A stretch of 29,857 bases of DNA from a virus. Made by a program: the position numbers and the translations under genes. The number at the start of each line of letters is the position of its first letter. Within the stretch, counting starts at the first letter, position 1. The notes beneath the pieces were generated by a model. The model was not told the origin of the DNA. It saw only the letters and a program-made list of their open reading frames with translations, and ran no database searches. The DNA lies in IMG/VR virus record IMGVR_UViG_3300035698_013344, positions 1 through 29,857 of that record; one strand, written 5' to 3'. This document shows positions 6,847-13,155 of this stretch, piece after piece.

Positions 6847-7730
6847 GAACATATATCATACCAGAGGCGGGTGGAGATGCTGGAGTTGGTGCCCTTCGAA
6901 TGTTGGCCGACTGTGAACCAGATGCCCATGTGGTGTTGGTTGATGCAAGGTTTCCAAACCCATCGAATGGATTATGGCCAGAGGACAGAACGACGCACAT
7001 CCAGGTTCCGATTGTTGAGGGGAACCCCACTGGGGCAAAGGCCGCGTTCTTTGAGCAGTTTGATCCGCTTGGTATTGATGACTTCGAATTGCTCCCTACA
7101 GGAGAATTCTTCCCAGAAGTTGTGTTTATGATTGACGATGAGAGGTATTGCCATTTCATGCCCAGCGAGGATGGGTGGAAGCTGTCTCGCGACAAGAAAT
7201 CGCTTTCACGCGAAATATCATGCTTCGCAAACGCAAAGGATGCATGGACAAATCGCACGCCGTTAATCAAACCAAGATATGGATGCGGATCGCGTGGAGT
7301 GTTCATCATCCATACCGAAGAGGAGGCGATGGCAATACGGATGTCTCCGCTAGAGAGCATCTTCACGGAGTACATCCTGGGAGACGACTATTTGGTAGAT
7401 GTCGTGAATGGGAATGCCTGGACACGCAGAATCACTCGGCAGCGAGGGGGCGGTGACGTTGAGATGGAGTTCATTCATCGTCCCGACCTTGAGTCGCTGG
7501 CGCTGACTGCTGCTCAGAAGCTATTCGCCCCTGTTCTCAACGCACAATTTCGAATTCCCGAATTCGGTGGTCCCGTTATGATTGATGTAGGCACCCGGCT
7601 ATCTGGGGCGGCTGTGGCAGCTTTGCAATTGGGTCTTAACCCCTTGGCCCTGGCATTGGGGTTGTGCCCGTTCACGAGGCCCATGGGGGCCGTCATGCGA
7701 AGGTGGGAGGAAGTCAGATGCTCTGGTTGA
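6843..7730 (+). CDS. ATP-grasp family ligase
   Basis: This is a 295-aa protein starting at GTG 6843 that overlaps the previous stop (GTGA). ATP-grasp features appear in order: a Lys-bearing strand and Gly-rich loop LIKPRYGCGSRGVFII at residues 141-156 (K143 for ATP phosphates), the hinge acid in TEYILGDDYLVDVV at 175-188 (E176), and the metal-binding end IDVGTRLSGA at 247-256 (D248, R252), the usual place of E-x-N-x-R. The order matches carbamoyl-phosphate-synthase-like ATP-grasp ligases, which join a carboxylate to an amine or thiol through an acyl-phosphate. Asp replacing the usual Glu in the last motif is mildly unusual. In this context it may acylate an amino-sugar or a similar amine. That reaction is inference. 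Confidence 0.8.
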   Translation: MRTYIIPEAGGDAGVGALRMLADCEPDAHVVLVDARFPNPSNGLWPEDRTTHIQVPIVEGNPTGAKAAFFEQFDPLGIDDFELLPTGEFFPEVVFMIDDERYCHFMPSEDGWKLSRDKKSLSREISCFANAKDAWTNRTPLIKPRYGCGSRGVFIIHTEEEAMAIRMSPLESIFTEYILGDDYLVDVVNGNAWTRRITRQRGGGDVEMEFIHRPDLESLALTAAQKLFAPVLNAQFRIPEFGGPVMIDVGTRLSGAAVAALQLGLNPLALALGLCPFTRPMGAVMRRWEEVRCSG

Positions 7731-8401
7731 TGATAGGGCTGGTTGTGCTCATGGTTGCACAGCAATGGTATCTGAGAGGGGCATTCTTCGGTCGAAAGGT
7801 TCCGAGGATGCCTTGCGGGTACAAGGATTTTCTCGTGCCAGTTGACAGCTATGTGGTGTACTGCAAGGAGCTTGAGCCGGGGCCGATCTACGGTTCCAAG
7901 AAGGGTGATGGGCACTATATCGGAGATGTTGGCTCACCCTCCGTTCTTATTGGGTTCTATATGACTGTATTGGATCGGCATTTTGCCGTAGCGCCGTGTG
8001 ACGTGACATTGGTGGACATCGAGCGGTGGGATGCTGGAGTAAATCTGCCGATGCTCGACTTGCTTGAATACACCAGGGTTATGTGGTTGCACAAATTTGA
8101 TCGATGGATGGAGAAGCACCTCGACGGTTGGCTGACTCAGAACGAGCGTGTGGTGTTGACCTTCGAGACTGGGCACGGATGGCAATTCAAGATGGTGCTG
8201 ATTGGTGACAAGTACGTGAACAAAATAGACGTGTTCGGGTCCGTGGGGGACAAGATGTTGGGCGGCACTACCGTCGCCTACATACACAGGGGATCACAGG
8301 TTGATTTGTTGGTGCCGCGCAATCGACTGCACCTGAAGCAGCACAACAATGTCAACAAGGGATTCAGGGCTGGCGATTCGTCGCTTATGGGAGAGAAGTG
8401 A
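7718..8401 (+). CDS. Membrane-anchored phosphatidylserine-decarboxylase-like protein
   Basis: This is a 227-aa protein. ATG 7718 follows GGGAGGAAG and overlaps the ATP-grasp gene by 13 bases; a longer in-frame start at 7664 lies within that gene and is not favoured. Residues 2-19 form one membrane helix. The PSD-type core follows: PVDS at 41-44 (D43, as in PVDG), a strand then DRHFAVAP at 86-93 (H88, matching the family V-H-V-N-R-x-P), and HRGSQVDLLVP at 190-200 with Gly-Ser (S193) where PSD proenzymes self-cleave to make the pyruvoyl group. All three residues of the Asp-His-Ser self-cleavage triad appear present. Known members decarboxylate phosphatidylserine or archaetidylserine at the membrane. 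The substrate here is unknown. Confidence 0.72.
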   Translation: MLWLMIGLVVLMVAQQWYLRGAFFGRKVPRMPCGYKDFLVPVDSYVVYCKELEPGPIYGSKKGDGHYIGDVGSPSVLIGFYMTVLDRHFAVAPCDVTLVDIERWDAGVNLPMLDLLEYTRVMWLHKFDRWMEKHLDGWLTQNERVVLTFETGHGWQFKMVLIGDKYVNKIDVFGSVGDKMLGGTTVAYIHRGSQVDLLVPRNRLHLKQHNNVNKGFRAGDSSLMGEK

Positions 8402-8550
8402 TGTTGAATTGGATTTTTGTTGCAGGAATGGTCCTCGGCGTGGGAGCCAGATTCTATGATGGCAAGATCATCTCGCTGACTGCTGGTCTGGCGGCTGGAG
8501 TTGTGTTGGTCGAGGTGGGCAAGCACGTCATGTGGTACCTGAGCAAATGA
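8401..8550 (+). CDS. Small membrane protein (49 aa)
   Basis: ATG 8401 shares its A with the TGA of the PSD-like gene (TGATG) behind GGGAGAGAAG, and the stop TGA 8548-8550 overlaps the next ATG (ATGA). The product has two hydrophobic stretches, WIFVAGMVLGVGA (about 4-16) and LTAGLAAGVVLVEVG (about 26-40), with little loop between them. The perfect coupling on both sides is strong evidence for a real gene. It may help anchor the adjacent membrane enzyme or be an independent membrane peptide. No family was recognised. Confidence 0.65.
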   Translation: MLNWIFVAGMVLGVGARFYDGKIISLTAGLAAGVVLVEVGKHVMWYLSK

Positions 8551-9344
8551 CTGTAGCTGTACTCATGCGGACCTTCAATGATGATCCGCGATTGATGCGC
8601 TATTCTGTGGAGTCGGTACTCCGACAGACGCATAAGGATTTACGCCTCTACATCCACAATGACGGGGGTGAGTATCCGGCATGGGTGAAGGAGCGATATG
8701 CCGACGATGACCGGATCGTTATAAGCGACAGCCATAAAAACTGTGGCCGGAGTACTGCTGGGAATGCCCTACTGGCTCGCATGGACGAAGACATCGACTG
8801 GTTCACATGGCTGGATGCTGACGGAGATCAATTCGGGCCGTCGTACCTGGAGTCGTTCCAACGAATGATTCCAGCATTGTCTGGTTGTGACTTTTGGTGG
8901 GCTAGGCCCGCTCTCATCGCGGGCATAAGTGTCACTACAGAGTGCAGCATCGTAAAAAGAATCACGGCAGCACAAACCTTTTTCGACGGTAATTTTGTGA
9001 ATGACAAGAGATTTTGGATCGACAGATTCTCGACCCCACCGTCTTTTGATGGAGGATTGGACCTTTGCCTGCCCATAAGTGCCAGAGGGGTTCTCTTCGA
9101 TGAGCGTGCAGATTTCGATGAAGACAGTGGCTGGGGTATCGACGTTGGGTTGTGGGCTGCTGATAGGTTTGACGTTTTCAAGAGCACGAAATGTGTCGGG
9201 CTGTCTGTCATGAGCAGTTACGATGGATTGCCTTTCTACATTAGAACGCTGGATACTAAAAACAAGTACAAGGGTGGCGTGTCCTTCAACGATGTGAATA
9301 GTAAAAAGAATGTGACCATGAACCAGCGATCAATAACTGGGTGA
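8547..9344 (+). CDS. GT2-like (GT-A fold) glycosyltransferase, first copy
   Basis: This is a 265-aa protein. ATG 8547 overlaps the stop of the small membrane gene; an in-frame GTG at 8532 would add five residues but is less well placed. GT-A features are clear: a start strand VAVLMRTFNDDP, then SVESVLRQTHKDLRLYIHND (the classic S-x-x-x-Q-T-x-x-x-x-x-x-x-x-x-D-D/G layout), NDGG at 38-41, and the metal-binding DxD within WLDADGDQFGP at 88-98. The C-terminal half carries a W-G-I-D segment typical of the acceptor-side acid. It is probably a soluble inverting transferase using a nucleotide sugar with Mn or Mg. A clear paralog follows at 10293. Confidence 0.83.
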   Translation: MTVAVLMRTFNDDPRLMRYSVESVLRQTHKDLRLYIHNDGGEYPAWVKERYADDDRIVISDSHKNCGRSTAGNALLARMDEDIDWFTWLDADGDQFGPSYLESFQRMIPALSGCDFWWARPALIAGISVTTECSIVKRITAAQTFFDGNFVNDKRFWIDRFSTPPSFDGGLDLCLPISARGVLFDERADFDEDSGWGIDVGLWAADRFDVFKSTKCVGLSVMSSYDGLPFYIRTLDTKNKYKGGVSFNDVNSKKNVTMNQRSITG

Positions 9345-9354
9345 CAGGCTAAGG

Positions 9355-10293
9355 ATGAAGATTTATCTCAAGCAAGATTGGTATACGTACCTGGACGTCG
9401 AGGCCATCGCCAACCGGGTGGAGCTTGTTGGATCTGCGGATGAAGCTGATTTCGTGATTAGTTGTTGCGAGTTCTTGGATGCCCCTCCCGAGAAGACAAT
9501 TATGGTGGCATCTGAACCACCTGTTTTCCCTGGCGGCGACTTGGCAAGGATTCACGACACCGCTGACAGATACCACGCATTCTTTTACTGGAATGCCGAC
9601 GATCACCCCAACGCCACGCCATTTCCAGTGAATGTGCTGAGTTGGCCGTATGACAATATGCTCTCAAGCCGTGAGGTGCGCGATGATACGACAATCACTG
9701 AGCGCAGGGTGTATTTCGCGGGAAGACGTGCCGAGCGTGAGAAGTCGGTCTACCCCGGACGTATCAGCCTGTACAAGACGAGACGCAAGATTGCCGAAGA
9801 ATTGCCTGGGCGGGGGATCCCTGTCACGGCTGTGGGGAGAGGATGGGACGTTGTTAGTCGCAGTGGTGAAGATCTTGATGTCAACATGTACATGAGCCGG
9901 ATGGATAAGCTCTTGGAGGTCAGCGAGTGTAGGGCAGACTTCATCCTGTGCGTCGAAAACAGCTATATGAGCGGTTACGTGACCGAGAAGATACATGATG
10001 GCTTTCGATCCGATAGGGTAGTGCTGTATCTGGGCACAAGTGACATCGAGAAGTACATCCCGACGACTTGCTTTTTGGACCTGAGAAAGTGGTACGACGC
10101 CGGGAGTGGGGCTTTTTACGTGCCTGGATTGGTGAAGTATCTCAAGAAAATGGGTCAGGGCGAGTATGATGATATTGTTGGTTCAGCACGTGCGTGGGTA
10201 AAGTCCTTGCTCGGTGGCGCTGACTACAAGGACCATAGCGAAAGCAAAAAATTGATGAGTGAGGCTATTCTCTCTTGCCTGGGAGTTGTGTGA
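9355..10293 (+). CDS. GT10 fucosyltransferase-like glycosyltransferase, second copy
   Basis: This is a 312-aa protein starting at ATG 9355, 10 bases after the GT2 stop, behind CTAAGG. The GT10 signature at residues 195-236 reads FILCVENSYMSGYVTEKIHD, then a V-V-L-Y-L-G core and IEKYIP, close to the canonical F-E-N-S...G-Y-V-T-E-K. MVASEPP at 50-56 and VYFAGRR at 119-125 also align with the first copy (MMEPYG, VYFAGQT), so the two are paralogs. This copy has a longer central loop. Its TGA overlaps the next GT2 start (TGATG). The likely donor is a GDP-sugar and the acceptor is unknown. Confidence 0.86.
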   Translation: MKIYLKQDWYTYLDVEAIANRVELVGSADEADFVISCCEFLDAPPEKTIMVASEPPVFPGGDLARIHDTADRYHAFFYWNADDHPNATPFPVNVLSWPYDNMLSSREVRDDTTITERRVYFAGRRAEREKSVYPGRISLYKTRRKIAEELPGRGIPVTAVGRGWDVVSRSGEDLDVNMYMSRMDKLLEVSECRADFILCVENSYMSGYVTEKIHDGFRSDRVVLYLGTSDIEKYIPTTCFLDLRKWYDAGSGAFYVPGLVKYLKKMGQGEYDDIVGSARAWVKSLLGGADYKDHSESKKLMSEAILSCLGVV

Positions 10294-11237
10294 TGTCGAA
10301 CGATGATGTGAAGGTTGCCGTGTTGATGAGAATGTACAATGTGCCGCCCGTTCTTGCCAAATTCTCCGTGAGAAGCATTTTGTCACAGACCCACAGGAAT
10401 CTGCGCCTCTATGTCTACAACGATGGGGGCAAGGATCCGGGCGACTGGCTTGATGCCTTCGACGACGACAGAATCGTGCTCTCCGGGTCTGACAAGAATG
10501 GTGGAAGAGGATGGGCGGCGAACGCCTTGCTCGACATGGTGGATGACGACGTAGATTGCATGACTTTTTGCGATGCTGACGGGGACCAGTTTGGGCCGTC
10601 GCTCATAGAGGAGTCACTGCGCTACGTGGATTTGCTTGCTGACAGAGATTTCTGGTGGGTGCGACCAATCAGGAGTTACGGTTCTCGCCAGACAACCAAT
10701 AATATGAGCATGGCATTGGTGGCCGATGGCTTCTCAATGGGAGATCATCTGGATGAGAATAGCAAAACGTTCGATAAATTCTTCATGTGCCGAGTGGACA
10801 TGTTTGACAACGCATTGATAGGATGCATATCCCCGTTGTTCCTGCCAGCACATGCAAGGTGTGTAAGATTCGATGACTTTCTGGACGCTGGGGAGGACGT
10901 GGGCTGGACTAGGAACCTTCACGTGTGGGCGCTGGAGAATCATGGTCTGTGGAGAGGCGGCAATTGTTCCGGGTCATCGTTCTATGGCGGGCCTCTAGCC
11001 TCTGACTTTTATTTCGCGCCGGTTCACACGAAGAAGTACGCTGGCAAACTGTCGGCATCCAAGGTGTACGGAAGCCCCATCTATCCGTTCGCAGAAAAGC
11101 TCGATGCTCACATTCCGACGAAAGCTGTTGTCAAAAAGTTTTGCGAAACCCATTTTGAAAAACGGCAAACCATGATAGAGGTGTTGGCAGAGCTTGACGC
11201 ACACGTAGCTGCTGGTGATTCCGCAAAGGGAGATTGA
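10293..11237 (+). CDS. GT2-like (GT-A fold) glycosyltransferase, second copy
   Basis: This is a 314-aa protein. ATG 10293 overlaps the upstream TGA behind GGGAG; an upstream in-frame start at 10275 inside the GT10 gene is less likely. It has the strand VAVLMRMYN, the SVRSILSQTHRNLRLYVYND block, NDGG at 43-46, and FCDADGDQFGP at 92-102 with the same DADGD as the 8547 protein. DFWWVRP is also shared (DFWWARP there), showing recent common origin. The second half has GEDVGWTRNLHVWA, matching GWGIDVGLWA in the first copy. The extra 50 residues are mostly C-terminal. It closes the glycan cassette and is followed two bases later by the Cys-cluster gene. Confidence 0.84.
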   Translation: MSNDDVKVAVLMRMYNVPPVLAKFSVRSILSQTHRNLRLYVYNDGGKDPGDWLDAFDDDRIVLSGSDKNGGRGWAANALLDMVDDDVDCMTFCDADGDQFGPSLIEESLRYVDLLADRDFWWVRPIRSYGSRQTTNNMSMALVADGFSMGDHLDENSKTFDKFFMCRVDMFDNALIGCISPLFLPAHARCVRFDDFLDAGEDVGWTRNLHVWALENHGLWRGGNCSGSSFYGGPLASDFYFAPVHTKKYAGKLSASKVYGSPIYPFAEKLDAHIPTKAVVKKFCETHFEKRQTMIEVLAELDAHVAAGDSAKGD

Positions 11238-11238
11238 T

Positions 11239-11706
11239 GTGTTGAATATTCCTTGCTTAGAAATGGGTTGTTTTCGCTGTTGTATGCCAAAGTCACCAAG
11301 GGCTGGAGGCATGTTCTCGGAAAAGGATGTCAAGGCCGGTCTTCTGGGCACGCCGTATGATCAGCTTGAAGACAGAAGGGTTGTGGCGCATGAAAAAGCT
11401 GAGAACCATGATAAAACTGTGTGTTCGCAGTTGACATCTGGAGGGTGTGCTATATGCGCCCACCGGCCAGACGTGTGCAGATATTACCCGTTCATGTTGT
11501 ATTACGGAGAGCTGACTGTCAGCCTCTCATGTCCATGGGTCGTTCAAAAGTTCCTTCCTATGCTGTCAGAATCTATTGCGAACTTTCCTGCTGCGGATCT
11601 CATATGGCTTAAATCGAAGATGTTCAGTGAAATACCACAAGAAATATTGGATTTGTGGGACAAGGATCAGGACGACAACCGGGTTGTTATAAAACTCAAC
11701 GTATAG
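11239..11706 (+). CDS. YkgJ-like (UPF0153-type) cysteine-cluster protein
   Basis: This is a 155-aa protein. GTG 11239 is chosen because AAAGGGAG lies at the right distance and it begins just after the upstream stop; an ATG at 11215 would add eight residues but has no good site. The Cys pattern is C6, C11-x2-C14-C15, C62, C70-x2-C73 and C80, with the context GCFRCC and HRPDVCRYYPF. The family signature is an N-terminal C-x-x-C-C plus R-P-x-x-C-R-x-[FY]-P, seen in proteins thought to bind zinc or iron; their biochemical role is poorly defined. The protein is soluble, with no membrane segment. The neighbours are the glycan cassette before and ParB-like after, so context does not settle function. 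Confidence 0.7.
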   Translation: MLNIPCLEMGCFRCCMPKSPRAGGMFSEKDVKAGLLGTPYDQLEDRRVVAHEKAENHDKTVCSQLTSGGCAICAHRPDVCRYYPFMLYYGELTVSLSCPWVVQKFLPMLSESIANFPAADLIWLKSKMFSEIPQEILDLWDKDQDDNRVVIKLNV

Positions 11707-11717
11707 GAGAAATTGTT

Positions 11718-12560
11718 ATGGCTGAAATTGGTGCAATGGTAGTTGAACAAATTGACATCGATAAGATTGTCAACAACGAGTGGAATCCGAACGTCATGGA
11801 TGACGAGACGTTCAACCGGCTTGCGGAGGAGATCGAAGAAGTTGGTTTCGTGGATCCCATCCAGGTGGTTCCCATGACAGATGGAACCTACAAGATCCTT
11901 GGTGGTGAACACCGCTGGAGAGCACTCAGAATCCTGGGTTACACAGAAGTGCCATGCGTAGTTCTGGGCGATGAGAAATGGCAGGATGAGGATCTCCAGA
12001 AATTCGTCACGATGCGGCTCAACGCCATTCGGGGTAAGATCAACCCCGAAAAGTTCATGGAGTTGTACAACGACCTCGCGGATCGTCATGAGGAAGACGT
12101 GCTCCAGGCGTTGATGGGCGTCACGGACGATGATGCCTGGAAGCAAATGACCAAGGATGTTCGAAAGGGGCTGAAGGACGCTGGTGCGCCGAAGGAGGTG
12201 CTTAAAAAGTTCGACGAATCCACCAAGGAACTCAAAACCGTCGATGACTTGAGCACGATCATCAACAAATGCTTCACCGAATTCGGGGACACGCTGGAGA
12301 AGAACTTCATGTGGTTCTCGTTCGGTGGGAAGAATCACCTGTACGTCCAGTGTGAGAAGGCGACGTGGGGAGTTGTCCGCAAAATGATGAAAACGGTCAA
12401 GGACAACGATCTCGATGCCAGCAAAGTATTTGGTGCGGTCTTGAAAAACTGGAAAAACTATGTAGACTTGAAGGCAGGACAGGTGATGGGTGATGATGGA
12501 CAGGCCGAGAAAGCGACGGAAGAGAATAAGTCCGAAGATAACGCCGAAACGACAGGCTAG
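11718..12560 (+). CDS. ParB-like (ParB/Srx fold) protein
   Basis: This is a 280-aa protein. ATG 11718 follows AGGAG and begins outside the upstream gene, unlike the longer in-frame start at 11655. The N-terminal 85 residues are the ParB/Srx domain: IVNNEWNPN, then ETFNRLAEEIEEVGFVDPIQ, the signature GGEHRWRAL at 62-70, and a YTEVPCVVL strand. The rest is helical with a charged tail rich in Glu and Asp. It lacks a clear helix-turn-helix of chromosomal ParB. ParB-like proteins are frequent beside phage terminase genes, where they may bind or nick DNA or bind CTP; a partner ParA is absent. Partitioning is therefore not claimed, and a packaging-linked DNA role is more likely. Confidence 0.85.
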   Translation: MAEIGAMVVEQIDIDKIVNNEWNPNVMDDETFNRLAEEIEEVGFVDPIQVVPMTDGTYKILGGEHRWRALRILGYTEVPCVVLGDEKWQDEDLQKFVTMRLNAIRGKINPEKFMELYNDLADRHEEDVLQALMGVTDDDAWKQMTKDVRKGLKDAGAPKEVLKKFDESTKELKTVDDLSTIINKCFTEFGDTLEKNFMWFSFGGKNHLYVQCEKATWGVVRKMMKTVKDNDLDASKVFGAVLKNWKNYVDLKAGQVMGDDGQAEKATEENKSEDNAETTG

Positions 12561-13155
12561 GTATCTAAAGATAAAGAATCTCAAGTGTTTCCAAGAGGTC
12601 AAGGATAGGCTCGGACAGGGTTTCTCGTTGACCGAGGTGGCGAAGTACATCCACGAGGATCAGGGCGAATACCTTGAACTCGAACGCACAAGTCTCGTTT
12701 CCGTTCTCTCATCCTATCGTAAAGAGGAGATCTCACCCGCGCAATTGGTTGCACCCGTGCGCCCCAAGACTGTTATCGATGCGTTCAATAAGTTCGAGGA
12801 TGGAACTCTTGAGTTGAGCCAGCTCGAAGAATTGTACGATATACAAAAGAAACGCATCGAGATGGCCTTGGAGATGGAGAGCAGGTTCCCCGTCCTCAAC
12901 TCACGCCTAGAGACTGCGATTAATACCCTGGCTGGTCTGATAGAACAGAAGCACTCGGTCAAAATGGATCTTGGATTCAGTGGCGGGCGTCAAATCGGTA
13001 CGGTTACTATCAGGCCAGAGGCGATAGAGTCAGCAAGGCGGCAGTATGGTGAAAAGACTGCCGAGGCGCTCATGCGACCTGAGTCAAGAGGCAAGGTGCT
13101 GGATGTTCTCACACAGATTCGTGCGCTCCGCGAAAAAAATGAGGATGCTCCATGA
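12493..13155 (+). CDS. Possible terminase small subunit or DNA-binding protein
   Basis: This is a 220-aa protein. Three adjacent starts (GTG 12490, ATG 12493, ATG 12496) follow AGGTGATGGG; 12493 is chosen, and the gene overlaps the ParB-like gene by 68 bases. The N-terminus is strongly basic (RPRKRRKRISPK). It is followed by FSLTEVAKYIHEDQ, which could be a helix-turn-helix, a long helical middle (LEELYDIQKKRIEMALEME) and a C-terminal segment (RRQYGEKTAEALMRPE). It lies immediately upstream of, and overlaps, the large terminase (ATGA), the usual place for TerS. The assignment rests on position, size and basic/helical character, as no TerS family motif was recognised. Confidence 0.5.
   Translation: MMDRPRKRRKRISPKITPKRQARYLKIKNLKCFQEVKDRLGQGFSLTEVAKYIHEDQGEYLELERTSLVSVLSSYRKEEISPAQLVAPVRPKTVIDAFNKFEDGTLELSQLEELYDIQKKRIEMALEMESRFPVLNSRLETAINTLAGLIEQKHSVKMDLGFSGGRQIGTVTIRPEAIESARRQYGEKTAEALMRPESRGKVLDVLTQIRALREKNEDAP

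Noticed and set aside
11667-12650. Long minus-strand open frame (327 codons) opposite the ParB-like gene
   Set aside because: The + strand frame has a clear ParB/Srx domain and ribosome-binding site; the opposite frame is open because of codon bias.
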